Below are positions 25,069 to 34,032 of a stretch of 64,000 nucleotides of DNA, piece after piece (position 1 is the first letter of the stretch; every line of letters begins with the position of its first letter). This DNA is from Dehalobacter restrictus DSM 9455 (GTDB lineage: Bacteria; Bacillota; Desulfitobacteriia; Desulfitobacteriales; Syntrophobotulaceae), in the NCBI RefSeq assembly GCF_000512895.1, contig NZ_CP007033.1, positions 2,281,001 through 2,345,000 on the forward strand. Reading direction: 5' to 3'. The position numbers were made by a program, and so were the translations under genes. A model generated the notes under the pieces. The model was not told the DNA's origin. It did no database searches and worked only from the letters and a program-made list of their open reading frames with translations.

Positions 25069-26640
25069 ACTCAACTTTCCCACCATTAAATAATGGTTAA
25101 AGCCATGATTTTTCTGACACATCAGGTTGCAAACAACAATCGTTCTTTGAAAGACCGTGGAATAGTGCTAAGAAAAGTATCCATAATCATATTGGCTAAT
25201 TCCTGGCTTATGACAGGAAAATTGCTTAGAACACGCCTGAGAGTGTCGATTAACAATACTAATGCTTGAGAAAGTTTGAGATCTTCCATTTCATCACTGT
25301 AATAGTAAAATAGTTCTCCAATTGTCCTATCATCCTGAGTATTTCTGCTTTCAACTGCTAACATAATGTATCTTAGAAATACGATGGATGTTGCGGCTAC
25401 CTGAGCATCATAGTTTCGTCCTTGGTATTCTTTAGCCAGAGCCAAATACGACTTGCATACTTTGAAGAAAACTTCTATGTCCCAGCGTTTGCCGTAAATA
25501 CGGACAATTTCTTCTTCAGATAGCTCCAAGTCCGTACTCAGGAGGGCCAGCCAGTTTTTCGATCGTCTGTCCTGAACAAAAACAATTTTCACATCGGTTA
25601 AGTCTTGAATATTTTTGGTCTCACGTATTTGAACTGTTATTGAACCGATGATCCCTGTTTTTAGCATCAGCAATATCACCTGCCAATTTACGAAGTTCCT
25701 GAAGGGGCTGCCATTTTCCGTTATAGTGGTAATGAATTTTCTCTGTAATCTTCAACATGCAAATAACATCGCGCTTTTCTTGTTTGACCCTTAAGATCGT
25801 CTTAGGATGGGCAAACCAGCTGTCAAAAAGAACGTACTTAGCTGGAATATGAGCAGCACAGTGGAGAAGATTAATCAAAGCATCGGTTGTACTCCCCATC
25901 GCCTCGGTTCTTCTTTTGTAAGCAATCGTTCGCTTATCCAAAGGCTTGGCCGGATTCAAGATCTTCTCCGGTTTCTGGGAACTTAAGAGTGAAAAACCAA
26001 TAGGCAGAAATGTGTTTCCATCGGACCAGCCCAAAGTCAGCATTCGAAAGCCTTTTCACAAATTTATGGGTTGTGTGGTCAAAGACCCGAGTCATCAGTT
26101 CAACTTTCTTACTTCGACTTCTGCTGTAAAGAGAATCATCAACAATGAGTACCGATTTCCGATCATCACTGGTCAAACCATTAACAAAATCAATGACCTT
26201 AGATGCTAGTAACAACAGGAGTTTTGACCAATTATAATGACCGGAGTTTAAGAAGCGATAGGCTGTATTTTTACGGAAAGATAATTCTTCGGGTTTCATT
26301 TCAAGTGTTCTAAAGAGATTCTTTCCGGTAAAAACAAGGGTGAAAAGTTCTTTTAAAATAGTCACACACGGAATTCCTGATTCTTTATAAAAATTGCAAC
26401 GTTTAAGGAGCTTGGAAAATGAATTCTGGATAAAATATTGATCGATTCGTGAGGAAACAGCATTTTCGTTACTCGTCAAATCTGGTATAATACTGGTCAT
26501 AGGAAACCTCCAAAGTACTGGATTATTGGGTTTGTGGTTATTCTCATTATACCAGATTTGGTGGTTTCCTTGTTGTATTTAACCATACTTTCAAAGACTT
26601 TCAAGGTTTCAACCTACCCGACAGGGTGGGAAAGTTGAGT
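25069..26640 (-). mobile_element. IS4-type insertion sequence, copy B
   Basis: 1572 bases with the same 16-base terminal repeats as copy A and its own 5-base duplication TATTG (25064-25068 and 26641-26645). Nearly identical to copy A apart from single-base indels and one substitution. It is in the same orientation as copy A and landed two bases after the csrA stop codon. Confidence 0.95.
25122..26500 (-). pseudogene. IS4-type transposase, twice frameshifted (copy B)
   Basis: Starts at the ATG at 26500. Compared with copy A there is an extra T near 26055 (CCTTTTCAC versus CCTTTCAC) and an extra T near 25660 (CTGTTTTTAGC versus CTGTTTTAGC), each breaking the frame. Three fragments together cover the full transposase, including the C-terminus lost in copy A. 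All differences are in short homopolymers, so assembly error is possible. Confidence 0.9.
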
Positions 26641-26647
26641 TATTGAA

Positions 26648-26911
26648 TTATTTCTTTTCTTTCCCTATTCTCCTAGTTTGAAGCATTTCTTCTAAGACCG
26701 CTTTTGTATTTTGTTCATCTCCGGCAGTGGCAAGAGAAGCTTCCTGATTCTGTTTCTCGATTTCTTCCAGCACTTCACTGCGCAGAATCTTGACATCCTT
26801 CGGTGCGTTGATACCAATGCGTACCTGATCACCGGAGACAGACACAATCGTGATTTCAATGTTATCGTTAATGATGATCTTTTCATCGATTTTCCTGGAC
26901 AATACGAGCAT
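26648..26911 (-). CDS. csrA: CsrA carbon storage/translation regulator
   Basis: 87 aa. Core MLVLSRKIDEKIIINDNIEI, VRIGINAPKDVKILRSEV is canonical CsrA; the C-terminal tail (~25 residues, EQNTKAVLEEMLQTRRIGKE) is longer than in most 60-75 aa homologs. CsrA binds GGA in mRNA hairpins and blocks translation. The ATG directly follows the fliW stop, as in Bacillus fliW-csrA. Its expected target is the flagellin leader at 16964-17005. IS copy B begins immediately downstream. Confidence 0.97.
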   Translation of the reverse strand: MLVLSRKIDEKIIINDNIEITIVSVSGDQVRIGINAPKDVKILRSEVLEEIEKQNQEASLATAGDEQNTKAVLEEMLQTRRIGKEKK

Positions 26912-27349
26912 TCAGCCAACAACCCCTTCCATGGTACCTTCATTACAATCAGTCTCGAGTTCAGAAAATAAAGGTTGTCTGGATAATAAGCTGTCCTTAC
27001 TCAGGATAAACTGCGCGCCTTTACCGGTTCGGCGATTAATAACGATTGGCGCGCGCAGATTGATGGTTGTCTTTTGCATATCCTGTTGACACAGCGTCAG
27101 GATCGCCCAGACTTCGAGCTTGTCGTCCGGAGTAACTTCCAGAAGCTCTGCCTCTTCTTGCCCCAAATCAACGGTCGAAAGATAATCCGGAAAGAAAATT
27201 TGCGGTCTGACAATGATGAAACGGGCATGGACATCCTCGGCTGACAGCAATTGTGTTAGCAGGGAATTCTCTTCTTCCATCAGGTGGTATTGGAAATATC
27301 CTTCAAATCCCGGAATTCCTTTGGGAAAACGGATCAGCGTCCGGCTCAT
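26912..27349 (-). CDS. fliW: FliW flagellar assembly factor (CsrA antagonist)
   Basis: 145 aa from the ATG at 27349 behind AAGGAG. Conserved IRFPKGIPGFEGYFQYHL, the VRPQIFFPDY segment and INLRAPIVINRRTGKGAQFI. FliW binds free flagellin or CsrA, so flagellin build-up frees CsrA to stop flagellin translation. It lies directly upstream of csrA. Confidence 0.96.
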   Translation of the reverse strand: MSRTLIRFPKGIPGFEGYFQYHLMEEENSLLTQLLSAEDVHARFIIVRPQIFFPDYLSTVDLGQEEAELLEVTPDDKLEVWAILTLCQQDMQKTTINLRAPIVINRRTGKGAQFILSKDSLLSRQPLFSELETDCNEGTMEGVVG

Positions 27350-27390
27350 ATCGTTCACTCCTTCATGATTTATCTGGCGTTCTTCATTAC

Positions 27391-27954
27391 TTATTTTTTC
27401 ACATCAAACATTTGACCAACGGCCTTAATCTTCAAGTAAGGCTCTTGTTCCCAATAGACTTTCATCAGCGGCAGGGAAAAATCCTCTATCCTGACGCCGC
27501 CCCAATCCTCGAGCTGTGTATCCGTTCCTCCGAGCTGCGCCCGAAGTTCTAAAGTCCCAGGCTGGCCGATCATTTGGATGGAGGGAAGCGGAACCACAGC
27601 GAGTTGTTTCTCCGGCGGTTCCATGGAGCGGATGACAATCTCGGGGATGGTCGCTTGATTGGAGGTATCGGCGAAAGCATAGCCTGTCTGAACCGTTCTC
27701 TCAAGATTCGCCAGATAGCTGCTTTCTGCTTCATCGGCAAACGCAAAGGCCCGGAATTCCGGACCGCCATAACCCAAAGACTGCCGTACGGCAGAAGTAT
27801 CCACCTGCACATCCGGATAGGTGCGCTGCAGATCGATTTCCGCTTCTTTTTGCTGAACGGAGACTTCTGCTTTTCTGATATTCAAGTCGTAACTCGCTTT
27901 TTTCAGATCCAGCCCGAGCTGGGCAGGCTGCCGGTGAATCTGCAAATCAATCAT
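27391..27954 (-). CDS. DUF6470 (YviE-like) protein
   Basis: 187 aa, starting MIDLQIHRQPAQLGLDLKKA, with IRKAEVSVQQKEAEIDLQRT and a C-terminal WEQEPYLKIKAVGQMFDVK. This matches YviE/DUF6470, a protein of unknown role found between flgL and fliW in Firmicutes, exactly as here. Confidence 0.85.
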   Translation of the reverse strand: MIDLQIHRQPAQLGLDLKKASYDLNIRKAEVSVQQKEAEIDLQRTYPDVQVDTSAVRQSLGYGGPEFRAFAFADEAESSYLANLERTVQTGYAFADTSNQATIPEIVIRSMEPPEKQLAVVPLPSIQMIGQPGTLELRAQLGGTDTQLEDWGGVRIEDFSLPLMKVYWEQEPYLKIKAVGQMFDVKK

Positions 27955-27975
27955 TTCGGCACATCCTTACGTCAC

Positions 27976-28896
27976 TTACCGCATGAAATCAACCAGGGAA
28001 GGCTGAATGATCTGAGCGCCGACCGACAAAGCCGCCTTGTAGGTATTATTAACCGAGTTGAATTCCATGATCGTTTCAGCCATATCGGCATCTTGAAGGT
28101 CGGAAAGGTTCTGCTTCAGGTTAATCGTATTATTGACAAGCTGATCGCTGATCGTGCTCATACGGTTGGTTCTGGCCCCTAATTCGGACCGCAGAGCCAG
28201 GAAGTTATCCAAATGGCCGTCGATCTCATCCAAAGCTTCATTGATCTGGGTCTCATTGCCGCTGCTAAGCGAGGTACTTAATTTGTTCAAGGTATTGAAA
28301 AAGGAAGAATTTTCTGTATTGTCGGCATTGTAGGTAATCCCAAAAAGTTTCGTTCCTTCAATAGCGACCCCAATATTTACATTGGGTCCAACCTCAAATT
28401 CAATCACTTTATCGTTTCCGTCCCATTGCGTCAAAGTAAAAGGTACGGTTGCACTGCCGGGAATCGGCGGCGTATCAATCTTGCTGCCGGAAAAAATATA
28501 TTTCGAGTTCACCTGGCTGTTCGCCATGACCTGGAACTGCATATTAAGCTGATCGACTTCTTTGGCAATCTGGGAGCGGTCCGTATTGGAAAGGGAACCA
28601 TTGGCACCCTGTACCGTCAGCTCCCTGATCCGCTGTAGCATGGCCGTCATACCGCTCAGTACACTTTCACTGGATTCCAGGTAGGAAGTCGCTTCACTGG
28701 CGTTATTCTTCCATTGTTCCATCGAGGATATCGTGCTGTTGATGCGAATGACAGTTTCTGTCCCTACAGGATCATCCGATGGTTTCGTAATTGTATTACC
28801 GCTAGAAAGCTGATTCTGCAGCAATACCATTTTCTTATTCGATTGCTCCAAATTTCTTAATAGATTATGCGATAGAATATTATTGCTCACCCGCAT
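27976..28896 (-). CDS. flgL: FlgL hook-filament junction protein
   Basis: 306 aa, flagellin-like N-terminus (RVSNNILSHNLLRNLEQSNK; LSSGNTITKPSDDPVG) and C-terminus (ADMAETIMEFNSVNNTYKA). FlgL (HAP3) joins FlgK to the filament. It lies after flgK in the standard order. Confidence 0.95.
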   Translation of the reverse strand: MRVSNNILSHNLLRNLEQSNKKMVLLQNQLSSGNTITKPSDDPVGTETVIRINSTISSMEQWKNNASEATSYLESSESVLSGMTAMLQRIRELTVQGANGSLSNTDRSQIAKEVDQLNMQFQVMANSQVNSKYIFSGSKIDTPPIPGSATVPFTLTQWDGNDKVIEFEVGPNVNIGVAIEGTKLFGITYNADNTENSSFFNTLNKLSTSLSSGNETQINEALDEIDGHLDNFLALRSELGARTNRMSTISDQLVNNTINLKQNLSDLQDADMAETIMEFNSVNNTYKAALSVGAQIIQPSLVDFMR

Positions 28897-28917
28897 CTTT
28901 ACTCACCTGCTCCTGAA

Positions 28918-31035
28918 TTATTTGGTGGTTCCCATGGCAATAAGATTATCAAACATGCTGTCCAGCATGGTTACAAATCGGGCTGCTGAACTGTAAGTTT
29001 TTTGGTATTTGATGATGTTGGTCATTTCTTCATCAAGGGAAACGCCGGAAAGGATTTCTCTCTGGGTATACATCTGTTCCACAAGGACCGATTGTCCTTC
29101 CGTCATTCTTTCGGCCTGCTGCGCATTGACTCCCAGATCCGTGATCATCGCACCGTAGAAATCCCCGAAAGAAGTAGCGTCGACAGGATTTGCTCCATTT
29201 TGACCAAAGACATTCTGTCCGATAGCGGTCTTCAAACCCGTCCAGCTGTTGGCAAGCGAAGAAATCGCCAAGGCAACACTGCTGTCTCCGATTTCCAAAG
29301 GATTGGTTTTTATCCCGGTGGCAATTCGATTGTAATTAGCTTGCAGCACTGCATTAATTTCAATGTTGGCAGCCGTAATATCCGAGCCGTCGCTTGACGT
29401 AAAAAAGTCAATTCCCGTGGTCTCCAGCTCAAGCCCTTGGCCGGTGCGATGGAGAACATTAACGGCATTGGCGATGCCTTTCGCCAGGGTATCTAAGCGC
29501 GAGCGGACGCTTTCTATGTAATGATCGCGCATGTCCAGGTTGGCAGCAAGCTGCCCCATATTCGTACCGAGGTCTACCCAGTTGCTGGCGACGTTGGTCG
29601 AAAAGCCTAAGCTCGTCATGCTGTCATTTACCGTTAGGTCAAGGGTAAATGTGTCGCCATCGGCAGGTGCTCCGGCAACCGTTAAGGTGATTCCGGCCAT
29701 AGAAAGGCCGGTAGTGGCGCCTGCAGGAATCCCATTATCCGATAATTCCCAGGTACTGGTCGTTCCATTATACGTAGCCGTCAGCGTATTCCCTTTACCT
29801 GTATACGTTCCCAAGGCCGTCATACTCGTTACAGATCCAGTATTGGCGGGATCAGCCGTCAGAGCGGCCGGATCATGAAATGAGCGGCCCAGGCTGCCGG
29901 TGACATTCTCCAACGCGATAAGCGAAGTGCCGCCGGACGTGCCCGAGGTAATGGTCAAATGCCCCCCGGTGTAGGCGATTGAGACATCGGGCTGTCCCGA
30001 AACATTGTTAATAGCGGTTTGCAAATTAGCGGCCAAATCTGTCAAGGTATAACCGGCTGTTCCGTCATAGGTTCCGCGTATACTTGACAGATCGACTGTA
30101 TAGCTGGTTCCGTCAATATTGATTGCAATCTGGTCGCCATCGCTGATCGTTAGCGGCGTACCAATCGCTGAACCGGTATCAACCACTGCAGAAGCTGAAT
30201 CAGCCCAGACGACCCTGCTGAATCCATCCACGGTCGGAGGCGGATTCTGAAGATAGCGTATCGCCTGAAAGTCAACCAAGACATTATTAGGATCGTTTTC
30301 ATTGCCGATGATCACTTTATAATTATTGACCTGGCGGTCTGTAAAAGCAGGATCCCTCGATTCGATGACCCGTACCGGCACAATTTTTGATAGGTTATCG
30401 ACAAGACTGTCCCGTTGATCTTTCAAATCATTGGGATTATCCCCTGCAACCTCGGAATTTTTAATCTGGATATTCAGCGATCGGATCTGCTCGGCAAGGG
30501 TATTAATTTGCGTTACTGCCGCTTTGACACTGCTGTCCAGATCATTCTGAGTTTCAGAAATCTGTATCTCCATATGGTGGAACGTATCCACCAGCGTCTT
30601 GGTCTGTTCAATTAAAGATGTGCGTACTCCGGCATTTTGCGGATTATTGGCCAATACGCTCCATGAATTCCAGAATTTGTTCATGTCGTTGCTAAGACTG
30701 TAGCTTGACGGCTCGTTCACCATACTTTCCACTAAGCTTAACGTGCTCTGCCTCCCCGACCAATATTCATATTTGGATGTTTCAGACCTGAACTGAAGAT
30801 CCAAATATGAATCCCGGGCGCGGGTCACCGTATCCATGGCTGATCCCGTCCCCAATGTCAGAAATTTCCCTCCGGCCATAACGGTCAACGGGATTGCTGT
30901 CTTGAGATCCGCGATCTGACGGGAGTAACCGCTGGTACTCGCATTGGAAATATTATGTCCGGCAACGCCAAGGGCGGCCTGCTGGGAACTGAGTGTCCTG
31001 TTCGCTAATTCTAAGCCAAAAAAGGTTGAATACAT
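28918..31035 (-). CDS. flgK: FlgK hook-filament junction protein
   Basis: 705 aa, longer than the roughly 500-550 aa common in the family. N-terminus FGLELANRTLSSQQAALGVA, GHNISNASTSGYSRQ; C-terminus GVSLDEEMTNIIKYQKTYSS, ARFVTMLDSMFDNLI. The extra length lies in a Gly/Thr-rich surface region, about residues 290-490, containing beta-type repeats (TPLTISDGDQIAINIDG; GNTLTATYNGTTSTWELSD). FlgK (HAP1) starts the junction between hook and filament. Confidence 0.95.
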   Translation of the reverse strand: MYSTFFGLELANRTLSSQQAALGVAGHNISNASTSGYSRQIADLKTAIPLTVMAGGKFLTLGTGSAMDTVTRARDSYLDLQFRSETSKYEYWSGRQSTLSLVESMVNEPSSYSLSNDMNKFWNSWSVLANNPQNAGVRTSLIEQTKTLVDTFHHMEIQISETQNDLDSSVKAAVTQINTLAEQIRSLNIQIKNSEVAGDNPNDLKDQRDSLVDNLSKIVPVRVIESRDPAFTDRQVNNYKVIIGNENDPNNVLVDFQAIRYLQNPPPTVDGFSRVVWADSASAVVDTGSAIGTPLTISDGDQIAINIDGTSYTVDLSSIRGTYDGTAGYTLTDLAANLQTAINNVSGQPDVSIAYTGGHLTITSGTSGGTSLIALENVTGSLGRSFHDPAALTADPANTGSVTSMTALGTYTGKGNTLTATYNGTTSTWELSDNGIPAGATTGLSMAGITLTVAGAPADGDTFTLDLTVNDSMTSLGFSTNVASNWVDLGTNMGQLAANLDMRDHYIESVRSRLDTLAKGIANAVNVLHRTGQGLELETTGIDFFTSSDGSDITAANIEINAVLQANYNRIATGIKTNPLEIGDSSVALAISSLANSWTGLKTAIGQNVFGQNGANPVDATSFGDFYGAMITDLGVNAQQAERMTEGQSVLVEQMYTQREILSGVSLDEEMTNIIKYQKTYSSAARFVTMLDSMFDNLIAMGTTK

Positions 31036-31151
31036 AACGATTTCTCCTCTGCACTGTATTCAATCGCGTTTCATTTTACGGATATCTTACGGATAGCTAA
31101 TTATCGTTAAGACCGTTAAACAACTTTAGCCGGCCAATCAGTTATTTTAAG

Positions 31152-31637
31152 TTAAATACTTTTATCGATGATTTTTACACCGGTTTGATGGCTCTTATTG
31201 GCTTTGTCACCGGGATTGCTGTAAGTCGCCTGTCGATCGTTCGTCAGCAGCCGGACCGTGAAATTAACAAGTTTGACAGCGTTCTCCAACAGTTGGGTAT
31301 TCACTTCATGCAAACTCTTTAATTCACCGATAACGGACTCCAGTTCCAGTCTTACCGATTGTAAGGCCGGAAAACTGGAGGATAAATCCGCTAGGGTAAT
31401 ATCTTCAATGTTTTTGTTGGTTTCTCTGCCAAAAAAATCTGCCCAGTAAAGTCTTTCCTCTTCCAACTGTCCGACTTCGAGCAGAATTTTTTCTTCCTGA
31501 GCGGTGATGCTTTCTATTTTCTCAATCACATTGTCTACGAGCGCTTTCTGCTTTTCTTGTTCTAATTCGGTCAACTGGCGATAGAAAGCAATTTGCTGCC
31601 GTAGGTTATTTTCCAGACCTGCCACATATTCCGCCAC
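31152..31637 (-). CDS. flgN: FlgN-type export chaperone
   Basis: 161 aa, helical, starting VAGLENNLRQQIAFYRQLTE region and containing ALVDNVIEKIESITAQEEKI, the FlgN pattern. FlgN binds FlgK and FlgL before export. It follows flgM without gap and precedes flgK. The 116 bases between flgN and flgK contain no gene. Confidence 0.85.
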   Translation of the reverse strand: MAEYVAGLENNLRQQIAFYRQLTELEQEKQKALVDNVIEKIESITAQEEKILLEVGQLEEERLYWADFFGRETNKNIEDITLADLSSSFPALQSVRLELESVIGELKSLHEVNTQLLENAVKLVNFTVRLLTNDRQATYSNPGDKANKSHQTGVKIIDKSI

Positions 31638-31922
31638 TTATTTCCCCTCCATCCCGTTTGGAGAAAGAATTCCTTCGGCAATAGAAGCCGCATCAAGATT
31701 AAATTCACAATTTGCAATTTGTTCCGAAATTGCCGTGACCTTGTCTTCCCTGATGTCCGGCATATCTTTTATTTTTTGCAACAGCTTTTGAAAAACCTGC
31801 GCATTTTCGGATACGGCCAACTGATCCTGTTGCGAAACCGTATTGACCTTACTTATCTGAGATACCCGGGTAGCAGCCTGGACACTGCCAACGGGGGAAA
31901 TCGAAGCACTATCTATTTTCAT
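31638..31922 (-). CDS. flgM: FlgM anti-sigma-28 factor
   Basis: 94 aa from the ATG at 31922 behind GGTTGGTG; a GTG at 31934 is possible. Sequence MKIDSASISPVGSVQ, KVNTVSQQDQLAVSENAQVF and EDKVTAISEQIANCEFN is typical FlgM. It holds sigma-28 until it is exported through the finished hook, which links assembly to the flagellin promoter found at 17052-17079. Confidence 0.9.
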   Translation of the reverse strand: MKIDSASISPVGSVQAATRVSQISKVNTVSQQDQLAVSENAQVFQKLLQKIKDMPDIREDKVTAISEQIANCEFNLDAASIAEGILSPNGMEGK

Positions 31923-31934
31923 TACATTCACCAA

Positions 31935-32274
31935 CCTGACTGTTTTATCTTTTTTTAATGATATACAGTTTTCTTATCGTCCAGCAGCTCAGCAATCTGA
32001 ATACCTTTTAGGGTTGATTATGGTCAATTATCTCCGAGTAACTCTTAATATATCTAAATATCAAGCTATTATACCCAATAATAAAAATTGGTATAATCTT
32101 TCTCGTGTCATTATCCGGCAGAATGCTGTATAATATTGGTTGGCTTGATAAATGACGATCAAAAACCCTAATGTTTTCGGTTAAGAATTACGTTATTAAT
32201 AGTATATAAACGTATATGAAGAATTATCTGCAAAGCAGTTATTAATGAAGATTGCACAGGAGGAACATCGGTCA
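31935..32274. other. Divergent intergenic region flgM / motA
   Basis: 340 AT-rich bases between minus-strand flgM and plus-strand motA with no gene. On the plus strand TTATAC, 17 bases, TATAAT (about 32066-32094) is a fair sigma-A promoter candidate for motA. A GACGATAAG on the minus strand resembles a sigma-28 -10 box but has no TAAA at the right distance. Confidence 0.4.
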
Positions 32275-33075
32275 ATGGATATAACTACCATCTTGGGGCT
32301 TGTCCTGGGATTTTTCGGTATCTTATTCGGTTTTGTCTTAGAAGGCGGGCATCTTGGTTCTTTGTTTGCTGTATCTCCCATATTTATTGTTGTTTTCGGC
32401 ACACTGGGCGCTACGGTAATCGGTATCCCTTTAGACGAGCTTAAGAAATTGCCCAAATGGTTAAAAATTGCTTTTATGAATCAATCCTTCGGTGTGGAGA
32501 AAGCCTATTTCACCCTAGTGCATTTTTCCGAGAAAGCCCGTCAGGAAGGACTTTTAAGCCTTGAGCAGGAATTGGAAACCGTCGATGACAAATTCACCAA
32601 ACAGGGCATGCAGCTGGTTATTGACGGTACAGACCCGGAGATCACCAGAAGCATCCTGGAATCAAATATTGCTGTTTTGGAAAACAGACATAAGGTTGGG
32701 ATCACCTTTTTCGAGTCTGCAGGCGGCTACAGCCCGACTTTGGGGATTATCGGAACAGTCATGGGGCTAGTTCACGTTCTTGGTAATCTGACGGACCCCG
32801 ACAGTCTTTCCGGTTCGATTGCCGCAGCCTTTATTGCTACCCTCTACGGTGTTTGTCTGGCTAACCTGGTCTATCTGCCGATCGCAGCCAAGCTGAAAAT
32901 AAAAAACCAAATGGAAGTGCAGACCATGGAAATGATTCTTGACGGGATTATTTCGATTCAATCCGGGGAGAACCCCGCGATCCTGAAAGAAAAACTCAAA
33001 ACTCACCTCGGTTATATGCCCGAAAAAGAAACCAAATTTGAAGGTGCATTTGAAGCCAGTGAAGTGAATTATTAA
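32275..33075 (+). CDS. motA: MotA flagellar stator subunit
   Basis: 266 aa from the ATG at 32275; AGGAGGAAC lies 11 bases upstream, and a start at 32245 is less likely. Four membrane helices: MDITTILGLVLGFFGILFGF, LFAVSPIFIVVFGTLGATVI, then AGGYSPTLGIIGTVMGLVHV and SIAAAFIATLYGVCLANLVY. The cytoplasmic loop carries the charged torque region. MotA5MotB2 forms the proton or sodium channel that turns FliG. Confidence 0.95.
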   Translation: MDITTILGLVLGFFGILFGFVLEGGHLGSLFAVSPIFIVVFGTLGATVIGIPLDELKKLPKWLKIAFMNQSFGVEKAYFTLVHFSEKARQEGLLSLEQELETVDDKFTKQGMQLVIDGTDPEITRSILESNIAVLENRHKVGITFFESAGGYSPTLGIIGTVMGLVHVLGNLTDPDSLSGSIAAAFIATLYGVCLANLVYLPIAAKLKIKNQMEVQTMEMILDGIISIQSGENPAILKEKLKTHLGYMPEKETKFEGAFEASEVNY

Positions 33076-33113
33076 TAAAGTACTAAAAGCATTAGAACAG
33101 AAGCGGTGATAAA

Positions 33114-33989
33114 ATGAGAAGGCATAAAACACAAGATGGCCACCCCCCTGGTCAGGAACGGTGGCTTGTCACCTACTCGGACCTCATTACGCTATTAATG
33201 ATTTTTTTTATTGTGATGTATTCAATGAGTCAGGTTGACGCCAACAAATTCAGGGCAATGGCCCAATCCCTGAGCATAACGCTTGGCGGTGCGGCACCTT
33301 CTGCGGTTAACCTGTCGGAAACACAGGCCGGGGATTCTTTCATTGAAAGCGGGAGTACTGAAAGTTCAACTTCGACAGGCCAGGACGACCAGCAAGGAGT
33401 AGAGCAGGAGACCACCCCTTCAGAAGGAACTGGTCAAGGAGATACGGATTATCAGGAAAGCCTTACAATAGAGGGGATCAAAGCCAAATTGGACCAGTTT
33501 GCGAAAGAAAATGGAATTGAAAATAAACTCGTATCATCCATTGAGGAACGAGGCCTGGTCATCAGTATTCAGGACACCTTGCTGTTTAACAGCGGCTCGG
33601 CAGAAATATCAACGAATTCGCGGGCCATCCTGAAAAAAATCAGCACGGTCCTGTCCGCCTCACCGAATTATATAAAAGTGGAAGGACACACCTGCAACCT
33701 GCCAATCCATACCGCAGAATTTCGAAGCAATTGGGAACTGTCCGTACTCAGGGCGACCAATGTCGTCCATATTCTTGTCGATGACGGTGAGATCGATCCC
33801 CTTCGGCTGTCAGCAGCAGGGTACGGTGAATACCGCCCGATTGCCGATAACAGCACAGAACAGGGAAGAATCACCAACCGCAGAGTCGACCTGATTATCC
33901 TGCGTTCCAAGTATGATCTGCTCGAACCGGGCAGCAGCAGTAGCAATACGACCACAGGTGCCGACAGCAACGGAAACAGCAGCAACTAG
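33114..33989 (+). CDS. motB: MotB flagellar stator subunit
   Basis: 291 aa. The N-terminal helix contains the ion-binding Asp in VTYSDLITLLMIFFIVMYSM. A Ser/Thr/Gln-rich linker (~residues 65-120) leads to an OmpA-like peptidoglycan-binding domain (LLFNSGSAEIS, VEGHTCNLPIHTAEFRSNWE, LSAAGYGEYRPIADNSTEQG, NRRVDLIIL). It anchors MotA to the wall. Confidence 0.96.
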   Translation: MRRHKTQDGHPPGQERWLVTYSDLITLLMIFFIVMYSMSQVDANKFRAMAQSLSITLGGAAPSAVNLSETQAGDSFIESGSTESSTSTGQDDQQGVEQETTPSEGTGQGDTDYQESLTIEGIKAKLDQFAKENGIENKLVSSIEERGLVISIQDTLLFNSGSAEISTNSRAILKKISTVLSASPNYIKVEGHTCNLPIHTAEFRSNWELSVLRATNVVHILVDDGEIDPLRLSAAGYGEYRPIADNSTEQGRITNRRVDLIILRSKYDLLEPGSSSSNTTTGADSNGNSSN

Positions 33990-34032
33990 CTGTTACAGGA
34001 CTCCGAATCGTTCTACTAGCACACTTACCGCT

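Noticed and set aside
31960-32010. Sigma-28 promoter for flgM on the minus strand (GACGATAAG)
   Set aside because: The -10-like box is present, but no TAAA lies 14-17 bases upstream; the nearest is about 25 away.
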